In this document: positions 1 to 12,788 of the stretch, in pieces
Position numbering within the stretch: position 1 is the stretch's first letter
Layout: each line of letters opens with the position of its first letter
Source of the DNA: Trematomus loennbergii
Lineage: Eukaryota > Chordata > Actinopteri > Perciformes > Nototheniidae
Assembly: GCA_012861695.1 (NCBI GenBank)
Contig: JAAOOA010000086.1
Span: 6,684,385 to 6,748,384, forward strand
DNA: 64,000 nt
Direction of reading: 5' to 3'
Translations under genes and position numbers: made by a program
Notes under the pieces: generated by a model
The model's database searches: none
The model's input: only the letters and a program-made list of their open reading frames with translations
Told to the model about the DNA's origin: nothing

Positions 1-566
1 TGGACTCCTCCTGGTCTAATGATGAGTGAGCAGGCCGGCTCTGAGCTGTGCAGTCACTGGATCAGGAAACTGGGCACTGACTATTTTTACACAAACCAAA
101 TCATCTCGGATCTGGCCTTTTTCCAAAGAAAATCATATTTAGCCGTTTACATGGCTAATGAAAGGGAATATTTCATGTATACAAATAGCCAAAATAAGAC
201 ATTTAAACAGTGATGGACTTGTTGGAGCGTGCGATTAACCACCTTCATGAAGAGATTGGCCATTTGGCATTTACAAATATACAGAAACATCCAAAACTTA
301 GATTAGAAAAGTATTTGATAATGTGTAAAAGTAGGTGTCTTTCTCCTTTTGACCAGAAAGGCTGGATTTTCTTTTGAGAAGTGTTGCAAAAACAAAATGG
401 AAACTCATTTGTCAAAAGCGCCATATATAGATGTCTAAAGAATGCTCCTAACACCAGATTAACATCAGCATATTACACCTGCCATATTTGGAAAACGGTT
501 CAGTTTACCATACATGCTGAATAATGGTAACATATGTCTGCCTATCAACACGCGGTTTAGGTGTAC

Positions 567-677
567 CGTTATTGGCGAGAGCTGCTCAAATCTTTTCTGC
601 AGCTCCTCCAGAGATCCAGTCAGGCCATTCAGAGCCTCTCCTGGTCCCGGGAGGTTTGACGTTGCGGCTCTGGACAT
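567..677 (-). CDS. Possible coding exon of an unrecognised minus-strand gene
   Basis: Read on the minus strand, ATG at 677 opens 37 codons that begin MSRAATSNLPGPGEALNGLT and continue GSLEELQKRFEQLSPIT, stopping exactly at a potential donor (ACG|gtacac). The second half reads like a real amphipathic helix or coiled coil. The exon could be a first coding exon, or an internal one, since cactgcag just upstream could be an acceptor, although a G-run rather than a pyrimidine tract lies before it. I do not recognise the protein. If real, this gene runs leftwards out of the window, head-to-head with plec. The support is composition and one donor only. Confidence 0.25.
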
Positions 678-2763
678 TGCTGCAGTGACCCCCCCCCCCC
701 CCCCCCAGTCCTCTGCAGTGGTGGAACTGGTTTACCCTCCATCCTCCCTCTGAGCGCTGTGGAGCCAGATCACAGCCCTGCACCAGGCCATTTCCCTTCC
801 ACTTTGTTCTCATCAAGAGGGAGGAGGGAGGGAGGGGGGGGGGGCAACAAAGGGCAAGAGAAAGGAACAGAGAGGAAGAGGAGGGCACAGAGTGGTGGTG
901 TTTGTCCCGGCCCAATGAATGAAATCTTTATCTCTGATAGGAGGAGGCTAATCTAACATATCTACTTCTTACTAACTTGCCTGATTTTCATTTCTATACC
1001 TTTTACTTTTCTCTTTTCCTACAGTCTCTCTTTCGTCCCTCCTCCTCTCTCTCCCTTTCCCCTCCTCTCTGAACTCAGCCCCCTGGTGGAGGTCTGGTAA
1101 CTCTTCCTCCTATATTAGCCCCGTGTGGCTTTTCCTGACTTTTTGAAAACAGGAAATCGCAAGTCATTTCTTTTGACACGCCCATCACTTCCCAGCTTCT
1201 CTACTGCTTTTCTGAGTTTGAAAAAGAGCTGACACTGCGGCTGATGTACGTGTTAACTATTTGCCCACCAGCAGGCTAAAATAGGGTGTTTGCTCCAGAG
1301 GATTCCGACACCATGAATTTAGCCTAGCAACTCCATTAAGGGATGTACTTTTATCTTCAAGAAGAGAAGAGAAAAACGTCAGCACTCTTCTGATAAGATA
1401 AGCCTCGCCTCAGGAGGTCCTGTAATTAGGTTTCTTTGTGGCTAATTCTAGTGGGTGATAATGATGAGATAATTTTCCCACACAAATGTATGAGCATCAC
1501 ACTCAAATACAACTTATTTAGCGTGTACCGTTTTTTAATCCTTCCAGAAATCTATGTGAAACTAGCAGAAAGTGAACCATTGAAAGCTTGCACGTTCTGT
1601 CAGATGGTGCATTTGTGTGCAACCCTGAGACAGCTTGTGAATGCATTGCTGTTCTCCTCACAACTATTGATGCTTAGTGCTGTTTGCAGTGCTCCTCCGT
1701 CCTCGAGGTGAAGCACTAAACACATTCTCCCCCTGTGGGAAACCTCGCAGCCCCACTTGAAGCGATCCCTGAACGACTCTTGACATTAGGAGTTTGCTCT
1801 GAAGTAAGAAAGGTGCCTCAGTGTTACATAATGCACACTTCACTGGTCTGAACCTGGGAAAGAACATTCCTGCTGCACTGTGAGCACCGAGGCCCAGGAT
1901 GTGGCATGTGACTCCATTATGACCTCCAGTAAGGGCTGTAGCAAGCCTTCAGGAGAATACACAACACTTCACATCATTCCATAAACTCCCTTTATGTTGT
2001 ATGTAGGGCTGCAACATTAATCCAAATTGAACATATGCTTCCTTAATTGGTAAATACAAAATAGACACACCCTTATGGGTAAAATAAGGAAAATAACAAT
2101 CCGTTTTCTTTTTAAATAAGGATGTGTTCCTCTTAAATATATCACCTTGATCCTTTCAATACATTTTTCAATGAGAATGTGAGTAATGTTTGAAAAATGA
2201 TCATGCCCTTTACAATTGGAAATCATATTGCAAATGACATATTAGCCAAACTAGTTGCAATCAGTTATTTTTCCAAATCATGTCACCCTAGTTATTTGCA
2301 TAAATGCAAGATTACAATAAATAGCAACATGGCATTTCAATTGGATTACATTCACTAGAGTAATGGGCAAAGATTATCCAACTAAAAAGTGTTTAATAAA
2401 AAATGCTGCATGCTTTTTTATAAAGAGAATACACTTATTTTGACTTAGTGCTTGTCTTAAGCAGTTTTGTTACAGTACATCCTGAAATATACACTTCCAT
2501 CTCATTCCACTTATCTCCTCTTCTTTGTGTTTTGCATAACACCTTTTCACAATGTTAAACTACTTTAAGGACACGCACTTCTGAAGATATACTATCAGCC
2601 AGAAGAGAAGATTGTGCGTTGGGTTATTGCAGGAATGCAGGAAGGTGTTGCGGGTGTAGACGTTTGTGTAATGCACTGCTGACGGAGGAAGAACTTAATG
2701 TAGAGGAATGCTCCTTGGCCTCATTTGTGACCGCCTAATGGTTTTAACCTGTATGGTGTAAAC
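678..2763. other. Non-coding, no gene seen
   Basis: The segment holds an 18-C run (689-706), a G-run near 835 and a TAGGGCTGCAAC hAT-end-like fragment near 2006. No exon-like segment is supported. Confidence 0.6.
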
Positions 2764-3014
2764 TAGGGGTACTCAAACTTTTTTATTAAAGGTCCAGTTG
2801 TGAACTTTATACAAGGTCACTGGTCCGGATCAATGCCAGTAAAGTCCAGTTTTTTATTTTTTATAATTTTTTTATTTTTTATAATGGGACACAGGGTTCG
2901 GTCAGTGTGTGTAAGTTGTGAAAAACAAGGATGGAAAACTGATTACACAATGTGTGTTATTACTAAGCTAAAACTCAACAAGACATCCATTGGTAAACGT
3001 TACTCTCAACACAC

Positions 3015-3320
3015 ACTTGCATTGGACGAGGCAGTAAAGTTGTCTTTCAATAGGAAGGTTGTGGGTTCGATTCCAGCCCCTGCAGTCAACATGTCAATGT
3101 ATCTTTGGGCAAGATACTTTACCCCAAGCTGCTTCTGATGGCCTACGGTGTGTGAATGTTTGTGAATGTTAGCTTGTTTGAGCAGGAGGCCCTTGTTTCC
3201 GTATGACTGGGTTGTGAATGGGTGAATACCTTGTATTAATCAATGTAATGACTTGTATATGTAAATTGCTTTGAGGAGTTGAACAGACCGGAAAGCCCTA
3301 TACAAATGCAGTCCATTTAC
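3015..3320 (+). mobile_element. tRNA-derived SINE with L2-like tail
   Basis: A polymerase III B box (GGTTCGATTCC, 3064-3074) is followed by a body (CAACATGTCAATGTATCTTT) and a tail (CTATACAAATGCAGTCCATT) similar to L2 LINE 3' ends. The A box is poorly kept. The preceding segment from 2764 (AGGGGTACTCAAAC) may be the start of a broken hAT element. Confidence 0.6.
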
Positions 3321-4914
3321 CGGACTGACACTGTCCAATATCTACTCTTTTGAGCTGTGTTCCAATGATACGCAATGAAACGGTGGTACCGATCGACTTT
3401 GCCGACGCGCTACACTCGGCACAGCGCACCGCTTGAAATTGTCGCCACACTACGCTCAAAGTTAAAATTATTTATATTCAGACTACATTTACCGCTGACT
3501 TTTTGACGGGCAACCAAACGGATGACGCGCAAGTTAGCAATAGAGGTAACCATAGAAACAAACTTAACTAGCTGTTTTTGGGGCAAGGCTCTGCGCAAGC
3601 CCTTTGGGTGAGCAAAAAGTCAATTGTGTATCGTGTTAGCATGGAGCTAAAACATCACTACAAAGGAACATAGGTTCCTTGTGTTTAAGTCCTAAACAAT
3701 GTAATGTATTAAGGGAAATTCCACTAAGAATGTGAGGCAGAGACATGTAAAGACTGGGAGGAACAGATCCGATAACAGAGGAAGAGAGCAGGAGGGTCCA
3801 GGGAGCGAGGAGGCGAACAAAGGCCTATTTTGGAACCTTCCGCTCTGCTGCCATATGTAGCTCTCCTCCTGCAGCAGTGGGCTTTGTTATGTCTGAGTGT
3901 AGAAACCATCCCTCAGGACTGTGGCTACGCTGACGCAGTGCTTCCACATAATGACCTTATCAGGATAGTTTACACAGGAGTGGAATAAGTTGCTGAATCA
4001 CTGTTTCAGGTTAACTCGGGGTGGAATGTAGACATGCAGCTCCAGACGTCATGCAGGCTGGAATTCCTGCTGCACTCTGAGCGCTGAAACTAAAGCTTCC
4101 ATACGGCTCCCGAGGGATTTCGTACATGAGCACAATTTCCTGTATGCCACATAGAGCATATTAATAGTGAGCTCTGCCTCTCCCCGGTCTGAAAGTGCAT
4201 ATTGTTCAATCTGTGTTCTTTCTCTGCACACGCTACATGGACAACAGGATATTGCATGAACTGACCCCTGCGATTCCCCAAATCTAATATGCTGCTTTCT
4301 TAAACGGGTGACCATTTAAAGTGGTAATTCAGCATTTATTACATTTTGGTACTCACAAGAAATGGTATAATGAAAGCAAGAGCAGAAATATCCAATTATT
4401 TTGTCCCTAGCTTGGATCAAGCTGCAGCCTGAGGGGTGACTCAATACCAATTCTTTCATGACCAATAATGATGCAGTACCTTTAGTGCTGATAGCGCCTT
4501 TTACCCTTTCTTAAACAACTATAGGCTTTTAATAATTCATAGATGCTATTAGTCTTTGCTCAATATAGCCATCTAAAAAACATTATGATCAACATGTGAA
4601 AGAAATTACTCCCATAAAGAAATAGTAATCACCTACAGCATGATATAGTTAAGCAATACAGAGGCTTATCTTTTATTGAAACCTTTTTTACACAGGTTTG
4701 TGCAGCATTTTTGATTGGCCAGCGCCATTCAAAGTTATAACAACTTTGTGTAAACGTATTTAAAATGGCAATTGATTAACAATTCCAATGTAAAATCAAA
4801 TAACAGTTGTAGACCAACTTGGCTAATGGATTTGACTGGATTATGCCTTTTTTTCCTCCATATCTGACCCAATGATATTTGTCAGCATAGGACTGAAACA
4901 CATGTCTACAGGAG
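3321..4914. other. Non-coding, nothing distinctive
   Basis: Only short open frames on the minus strand are present, without splice or domain support. Confidence 0.6.
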
Positions 4915-5010
4915 TAGTTTGGGGTTAAGTATCTTGCCAAAAGACACTTTGTCATGTTGACTGCAGGTGCTGGGATCCAACCGGTGATCCCTGATTTTCA
5001 GCCATGTGAT
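4915..5010 (-). repeat. SINE fragment, reverse orientation
   Basis: The reverse complement contains GGATCCCAGCACCTGCAGTC followed by AACATGACAAAG and GGCAAGATACTT, matching the middle of the SINE at 3015. Confidence 0.5.
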
Positions 5011-5862
5011 GTTGGAATTAAAAGTTTCCATGTGCTCAAACAACTAATGACGACCTGTTCAGATATGTCAAACGGCAGCCGACAGGCGGGCTTACGTTAG
5101 AGAGGTTTTAACAGCTGTTGGCGAGCCTACATTTTTCCTCTTGGATAACAGCCAGCAGAACAACTGACAGATGCCATACCCATTCCAAAAAGTCCCTGGT
5201 AGCAGCGAGTGAAGGCTGGTAGAGGGTCATATGGAAGAATAAAGACGGGATGTGAATGATTGATGAAGAGGGCGTGGGGTGAATGTGATCTGCATGCCTC
5301 CCAGTTGTTGCAGCCCCCTGTAGCCCACCTGTCTCTGTTGGCACGCTGTCTGCATTAATCTGCAGGGAGTTCCCCCACAGCGTCTCCCAAACATATGTCT
5401 TTCACAACTCCCCTCAACTCTCTCTGTCGCTATACTTCATATGACTAAAATGAGAAGTGAGAGCCTGTACTTATGACGGCTTATCAGCTTCCACTACAGA
5501 AGAGTTCTCCAGTAGAAGTGATTCACCCTCACACAGTGAAGTATGTCTCGTATGCAAACGCAGGTAGTGATGAATCAAAATGTAATTCCAAACTGTCCCC
5601 TTAGTTGTCGAGCATGTGAATCATCTACTGGTTATTTAAAAGGATAGTTGGGTTATATTATTAGGGACTTATCCAAAGTTAGTGTATTTCATACAGGAGA
5701 GACAGAAGCAAAGTACCATACAAGCAAAGCAATGGATTGGGGCAGCAGCAAAGCCTATTATAGCCAGCTAAAAAAAAAATGGTGTGTATGCTATATTCAG
5801 AATATGTCACCGCTTTACATTGCTGTCAGATGCTCTTTCCACACTGTCTTCCAAGTCAACAT

Positions 5863-6090
5863 ACTCCATTGACAAAACATGAGATTTAACCTCCCAGAAC
5901 ATGGGATTTACTGTTCGACCGCTTCCTTGATTCTAAGTTTGCTTGAGCTATTGTGTGATTATTGTGTTGTAAAGAGTTAACTAGGATTAACCAAAGTCAC
6001 ACAATTACATAAACAAACTTACGATCAAGGAAGCACGGTTTACTTTCCCCTTGTTAAGCAAGATACAATAGCCGTTTTTGTCAATGGAGT
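5863..6090. mobile_element. Foldback (MITE-like) element
   Basis: ACTCCATTGACAAAA at 5863-5877 returns as its exact reverse complement at 6076-6090. A second inverted pair lies inside (GCTTCCTTGAT near 5920, ATCAAGGAAGC near 6024). The ~228-base unit is a short inverted-repeat element with no coding capacity. I see no clear target duplication. Confidence 0.45.
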
Positions 6091-9000
6091 CTGGTGGCTT
6101 TGGCAAGACCATAGATAACAGCTTCGTTCACCATCCCATAAGGGCCACCTGTCGGCAAGTTAAAAATATAGACTACACATAAACTGTTAAGAATCTGCTG
6201 CCCTTGTCCACAGCAGTACATTGCTGATATTCTGTGCTGGGACCCCTTTTCCAAACTGGGGGGGAAACTGATCATGATCTGTTAAGGTAATACACTGACA
6301 ATGAATAACTCCTTCATATAAGCCTAGTTTAAACAATCTGAACCATCCCTCTCAAGTTCTGCAGACTTTAATAGGGGGCACACACAGGCAAGATGGCAAC
6401 TGTAGCTTTCTCAGTGCCTACCCGACATCCTGAAACACACACTGCCCACACATCATGGCTCCCACATGGCCATACTGACACCCTCCCTGTGCTCCCCAGC
6501 TGTTTGTGGTCACAGGGTGTGTCCGATGGGGGGGGGTGCAGTCCGAATGGTATATTTGCACATTGTGTGTGTTTACGCCTGACTGCTGTCACATTGCAGG
6601 GTGGGGGACGCTTGCTTGGTGAAAAGAGGATCTCAGAAGAGAATGACACGGTGCCTTCTTGCTCACACTGTCTGGAAATAGCTGCTTCCTTAAGAGTCCA
6701 GAGAGGGGACTTCCAGGCTCTTCTCCTACAGCCAGGAGATGCTCGCGCCATGCTGTAACCTCAGTGTATTTAAGCCTCACTGCAGGGTGTGAACAGCCAA
6801 ATGTCAGGAGGACAAATGTCTCTTTTGGCGGCTAACTTGATCTCCTTGGCCAGCTACTAGCATCTTTGGAGAATCCTGTGTTCTATAAAAAAAGAGAGCT
6901 CTGTATTTGGCAGTAGAATAGTGTGAATGTTGGCATACGTTCCTGGGTGCGACTGCTCCAATATCCGCCATCAAATAGTTTATTGAACGAGAGACCAATG
7001 TTGTTGTACTGTAGCAGAGACAGATTGAGAGAGGAAGGAAGGAATTAGGACGATGTTTATTTCAAAATGAAGAATAGCTCTTGTGATGAAATTGCATCAT
7101 ATCTCTCTCCAGAATACTGCTGCTCTCCATCCTCTGTTTCCACACTCGCTTCTTCCTTATCTCTCCATCCTAGGTTTTTCTATTCTCTACTGCCTCGCTT
7201 CATTTTTACTCCCCTCTCTTCTGTTACCCTTACTACATCCATCCTCATTCCTCTATCCTCCTCTGTTCCCTCACTCCCTCCTTCCTCACTGCTCTCTCCT
7301 CTTCTGTTCCCTTACCTTCTCCCTTCTAACTCGTATCCTCTCCTTTTTTCCCTCACTTCTTCCACCTTCACTCCTTTCTCCTCTTATGTTCCCTCCCTCC
7401 CTCCCTCCATCCTCTCTCCTTTGTCCCCCCCCTCTAATCCTCATGTCCTCCTGCCTCTCCTCTTCCTCCCTCTTCCTCCAGCTGCTTGGTACATCCTTGT
7501 GATGAGTATCTTATTCATTACAGTGTCTAATGAAATGATCTTTCAGCGGCCCACTCGCTGACACTGCAGCTCTGTGTGTGTTCACGCTGCACACATCCTC
7601 TTTGAGCATGACCACAGTTAATGCCTTCTCTCTGGACACACTTATCATTTTCATAACATATTTTATAATGGTTTATTTGACTGTTTTTCATGAACTATTT
7701 TAAGACGATTATAAGAAGATAAATACAAAGAAATAGAAGAATTTGACACACAGCAGTTACATAATATGGCACACTATGGGGGAATTGAATGAGTTTCTAT
7801 CCACTTTCCCATGATGGTTTACTCTTAAATTACATTTGAATAATATCTATGTTGTCCGCCTCCTGTCCGGCCTCCTTCAGGATGTGAAGCAAGTAGTGTA
7901 TGCTCTCAGATGTAGTCACACAGACCTTCCTGCTCTGTGAGGGTTAATGTTTCCTAACTAACCGGAGAGTAAATATTGCAAATTAACTTTAGTCCTAAAA
8001 GGGAAAAACCTTGTGCAAAACTTCGTGTACTTCCTTGATGCTTCCTTTGCTTGCTTCATAAGTGACCAATAAGTACATTGTTGTCTATACAGACTCTTCC
8101 ACTTCTTTCATTTGCTTCTGGCAATGTATACTGTTGGAAACATTGTCTGAAATCCATTTGGTCCATTACATTCAGTAAGAGTACTTCAGAGTGAATACTA
8201 TCTAATATAATATAAAGTGACTTTAACAAGGTTACCTAAACTGTGAGTTTGTCACCGGAATTGAAAAACCATGATTATGGCCGTCGTTAGTTGTCTCTTG
8301 ATAGGCCTAAACACCTGTCAGTCAAGCAAATGTACCTTGTATCATAGCTTTTTATAAGCCTTGATTTCATCTTAATAAAGTATGTTTTTGAAAAACCAAA
8401 CAGTATCACGTATTAAATCCTAACTTTGTTTAAGATTGTTTTTGTTTTTTGGTTGGATTTGTTCATTAAAGTAAGAGGGGGACTTTTACGAGAAACTGCA
8501 TTTTACTATATGCTTCAACATTTACTCTGAGGCAGTTTTCTTCTTTGTAATTTGCAAAGAGAATCTGCATTATGTCTGCAACATATTACCTGTGACCTAT
8601 TTCTTCACCAGACAGGAAAAAGGGCATTTGAGCTTCAGCAGGGAACGTTTTCTGAAGGTTACATTTTGATTACTTTAGGTCAGCAATGAAACCTCCAATG
8701 GACCTTATGTTTAAATATTAACTGACTTAATCAAAATGTATTTATTTCTTTTTCTTAAGCATGGCCTCACATAATGCAACATGAAAGTGTACAGTGTTAT
8801 TTCCCCCAGACGATCACTTTGTGCTGACTATGTTACTTTGAAGCCGGACTGCTTAAATAAATATGAATGTGTGAATATTTAATAACTCTCAGCTTTCTCA
8901 CAGCTTGGGAACTCCCAGAGATAGAAGAGTCAGCGTCACTGCCTCTCAGCTCATATAGAGCCCATTAAAAACACATCTATCTGTCTGACCGACATCAGCC

Positions 9001-9164
9001 ACTAATGCACACACACTCTTACTGTACTCTGTGTCAGACACACACCCTGCTTCTTCTCATCACATTATGGGTCCCTCCAGTGTAGATACAAACAGTGGTG
9101 CAGTGATGACGTGTCTTTGTAGACCAACACACTTTGTAGAAGTTCGCAGGGCAAGGGCTGCAAA
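6091..9164. other. Non-coding apart from the pyrimidine tract
   Basis: Overlapping frames of about 120 codons on both strands near 6370-6750 look like chance in a GC-richer patch. No gene is supported. Confidence 0.6.
7085..7490. repeat. Polypyrimidine tract with degenerate tandem units
   Basis: About 400 bases are nearly all C and T on the plus strand. Words such as CTCTCCTCTTCTGTTCCCT recur at irregular 60-80-base spacing. Long open frames across it are low-complexity (Ser/Leu/Pro) and not genes. Confidence 0.7.
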
Positions 9165-10148
9165 ATGCCAATGGGATTTTTCCATTAGCTTTCAAAGTAT
9201 TGAAAGAAATTGTGTGGGTATCAAAAACAGGTTTTTGATACCCACACGTTTTGTTCAGCAGGATATTGTCCACATATCAACACCACTTTGTGATTTGTGA
9301 AGCGTAAATGCAACACCAGAAGTAAAAAGCTAGCGTTATATAAAGGCTATTAAGGAACTACATCACAATCACACAGTGGCGAGCCGTCAGGGCCCTCTAG
9401 GCCCTCTGTGAGGGCCTAAGATATTCAAAAAAATAATATTTAAATTTTTTTTTTTTTTTAAATATATATTTTTTTAATTTAATTTTGTTATATTTTTCAT
9501 TAGTTTTACCGAAAAAAAACTTGATTTAATTTTATTTAAAATAACATTTCCAAAGAAATAAATCCTTCGAATCTGCCTGTTCAGTCTCTGTTGAATGTGA
9601 AGTGAAGAAGCTCGCCTGGCCCTCTCTGCGATTCACAGAGGGCCCGCTATAGTAACTGAACGAGAGAGTAATGTCAAATGACAGTACAATTGACCAATCA
9701 TATCTTCCCTCTAAATGGGTGGGTTTTATTATCGCGGACTTTATGACAAGTTCCGCCCGCTGTGAAACTGTTCTTGTTTCCATAGCAACAACAACTTCCT
9801 GTCAACAGCGTGAACTCGCCTTCAAAATAAAAGCATGCCAAATTGCACTTAAGACATACAACTGCAACGAAAGTAACAAACACAATGCAATATCATTTTC
9901 AATGTCAAAGAACACAAATTGGGTTCACAGGTGTTGTTTTGTGTGGTAGAGGGTCGCTGTCATTGATGCGTTTTGCACCCTGGGCGGTTGTTTTGATATT
10001 CCGCTGAAGTATACGCTGTGACGTAATAACTCATTTTTTTTTTTTTTTCGAGGGAATTGGTGGGGGTCAGAGGGCCTAGGTATAAAGCTCACGGCTCGCC
10101 ACGGCAATCACATGACTTCAGGTCACCACTGCTAAGCTAAAGGTGGCT
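9165..10148. repeat. Older repeat, copy 1, split by the 9374 hAT element
   Basis: The left arm (about 9165-9373) and right arm (10113-10148) match those of the repeat at 12255-12788. Shared exact words include GAAGCGTAAATGCAA (9299) and a 22-base stretch at 10127-10148. The family is not recognised. Confidence 0.6.
9374..10104. mobile_element. Non-autonomous hAT-type element, 731 bp
   Basis: The ends are CAGTGGCGAGCCGT and the reverse complement of CCGTGGCGAGCCGT. The element is flanked by perfect 8-base duplications CAATCACA (9366-9373 and 10105-10112), which is characteristic of hAT transposons. The interior is AT-rich with long T runs and encodes no transposase. Confidence 0.8.
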
Positions 10149-12254
10149 GCGTGAGGACTTGGTAGTCTTATTTAGTCACTCGTTAGCAACTGCTGTTAAC
10201 AAATGGAGTGTTTACTGACTAAACTAACACATCTCTTTAGCTTGTGTTAACCACATATCTTATTTTTTAGGCAAATAACCAAAAAAACATACACTTTAAA
10301 TAAAAAGTCTCCAAAACTATGAGACGAGGGAACCCGATTGGTAAATGCTAACTCACTTCCAGCTTTTTCGACTCATTCCTGCACCACTCTTTTAACAAAA
10401 AAGTGAATATCCAGTGCAAGATTTTAATTAAAATCTTGAAATCTCTCACACATAGGGTCAACAAATATCTCTTTAATGTTTGGAGTGTGAAAACACATCA
10501 GTGTGAAGTCAATTTCTTACTGGCGGAATATATATGTGTTACTGTAGTGTGTTTTAGATAAGACTATTTGCAGGATAGCTCCCAGATGAAGACCTTGTAG
10601 AAAACGTCACCACAGTGCTGTGTAATGATGATAGCGTATCTTATATTAACAACATGTAGCTCCTTATTAACACTTATCAAAAGGAGAACCTGACATTGTT
10701 AGATAATGCTAGTGTTAGCAAAATGCTATCAGGGTTTCAGTGACGCGTGCTTGCGTGTGAAGTTTGTCCTGTCTGCCTCCTCTTCAACAACTGTGTGCAA
10801 TTCAATCTAAAGTTTGGTGCCCACAGTATGTACATCATGCAGGTGTGTGTGTGCGCGGAGATGTAGAGCTTTGTCAACAGGTCACAATGAAATACTTGCA
10901 GACATTCAACATGTCTTCTATTAACCGCTTTCTTTGTCCTGCTGTGGCATCTCTCCCATCCTCCCCCCCCCCTCTCTCACAGCATCACTTTCTCCCTCCA
11001 TTATTTCCTTTTCCTCCCACACTTCCTACCTACTCATTCATCCCCACTCTGTCTCACATCCACGTGATCAACTCCATTTCATCTCCTCGCCCACTTCTCT
11101 TCCCTGCAGATCTCCATTATTTTTCTGACGTGTGTATGACTGCTCTTTGTTGCCCATCTCTCTGGTCTGCCTGTCTGCATCACACACAGATTACTTAGCA
11201 AAACTATTATTATTTAGAGCTGCACAATTAGTCGAAGTTTTATCGAAATCCCAATATGGACCATTGCAATATCCAGTGCAGCTCTATTATGATTACATTA
11301 TTACTATAAATCCGTTGCACAGGTAAAGCAGAGCCGTTTGATTACCTGTGGTTTGTGTCATTTAAATCTCCGTCTGTGGTGCTCTTCTCTTTCTGTTCAG
11401 CCTTTGTGGCTTCATGCTACGTACTCTATTAGTTCTAGAAAAACAAACAGATATGGATCCCTGACATTCACCCTTCCACTGGTCAAATACTGCATCCTGC
11501 TTTCTGCCTCTCTCCCCTCCAGTCCCCATGGTTTTTATTGTTATAGTATAGAGAAACAATAATGGCAAGCAGCCAAGCTATGTTAACTGCAGGTAATTGG
11601 CCATGAACAAAATGTCCCTGCACTGTACTTAGAGGAGCATTCATCACAGTCAGGGCTCAACATGGATATTCATTCTAAGAAGATTTAACCAAAGAGCAGC
11701 ATATTTACTTTCATTTTACAATATCAAGTGTAGAAGCAGCAGCAGAAGAGCATTCATCCCCATGAAAATGTCATATTTCATTAGTGGAGCATGCAGCTGT
11801 TGGAGCTCATGTAATGGTTTGTGGGGGTGGACTTGTTGAGGCCTGTAGTGTATACCTGGGTTATTATGCCTCTTACCTCCAGCTCCTCCCTGACATTATG
11901 TGTGTGTGTAAGTGTGTGTTTCAACCCATCCTGTCAATGCAATGTTCCAGAGACATTCCAGAACATGTGAGGGTGGGGCTAAGATGGAGGCAAACATATA
12001 CAGTACTTTATATACACTGAGTCTTTAATCTTGTCTGAATCACTGGCTTTATATTAACTATTGGATTTGTTTTTATTGCATGGACCGCATACAAACACCA
12101 TTAACATTACATCCAATCCAATGTAGGTCAAGTGTGTTTGATGAAATATAACTCAATTATTAAATATGTCTCATCTTGTTTGCACAACACTGTTAACCCC
12201 TTTTTATGCAAAAACCCTCTATAGATAGAGACGATAAAGTACGTTTTTACTAAA
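10149..12254. other. Non-coding
   Basis: It contains a C/T-rich stretch at 10945-11120 and a possible hAT-like fragment near 11217 (AGAGCTGCACAATTAGTCG). No gene is seen. Confidence 0.55.
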
Positions 12255-12788
12255 AGCAATGTCTGATGTTTCCATTGGATTTCAAGATATTGCAGAAAAC
12301 AAGATCCATGACAAGCACACGTTTATGTTAACACCACTTTAAGACGTTTGAAGCGTAAATGCAATCAAACTAAAAAGCTAATGTTAGGCTATAAACAAAC
12401 GACATCACGGTCACGTGACTTCACGTAGGGCTGTGCGATTATAGCAAAAATCCTAATCACGATTATTTTGGTCAATAATTGATATCACGATTATTAAAAA
12501 CGATTATCCATTTACTTTGAAAACATCCATTTATTGAAACAAAAATGTGAACAGTATGTTTTTAACAGTTGATTACCCTGAACTTTAAGTATAATTCAAC
12601 TGAAAAACCAAAAAAAAAAAAAAATAATAATAATAATTACTTTTTTTTTTTTTTATAAAAATAATAATCGTTTTATTTCGATTACGTTGTTTTCGTAATC
12701 GTTGCAAGCCATAATCGTAATCGCGATTAAAATACGATTAATTGCACAGCCCTAACTTCACGTCAACACTGCTAAGCTAAAGGTGGCT
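12255..12788. repeat. Older repeat, copy 2, split by the 12426 hAT element
   Basis: This is the same repeat and orientation as copy 1, with GAAGCGTAAATGCAA at 12350-12364 and the shared 22-base stretch at 12767-12788. A different hAT element interrupts it at nearly the same internal position. Confidence 0.6.
12426..12754. mobile_element. Non-autonomous hAT-type element, TAGGGCTGTGC ends, copy 1
   Basis: The terminal inverted repeats begin TAGGGCTGTGC and are flanked by a perfect 8-base duplication ACTTCACG (12418-12425 and 12755-12762). The inside is a long imperfect palindrome rich in CGATTA and AATCG words, with A/T runs in the middle. It is 329 bases long and non-coding. A relative lies at 33799. 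Confidence 0.85.

Noticed and set aside
3064..3074. tRNA gene, from the B box (also at 21011)
   Set aside because: No acceptor stem or cloverleaf can be drawn. The B boxes belong to tRNA-derived SINEs with LINE-like tails.
6368..6758. Overlapping frames of about 120 codons on both strands
   Set aside because: No recognisable domain, no matching splice sites, and open on both strands, as expected by chance in a GC-richer patch.
7067..7561. 164- and 139-codon open frames
   Set aside because: They are low-complexity Ser/Leu/Pro readings of a polypyrimidine tract, open in several frames at once.
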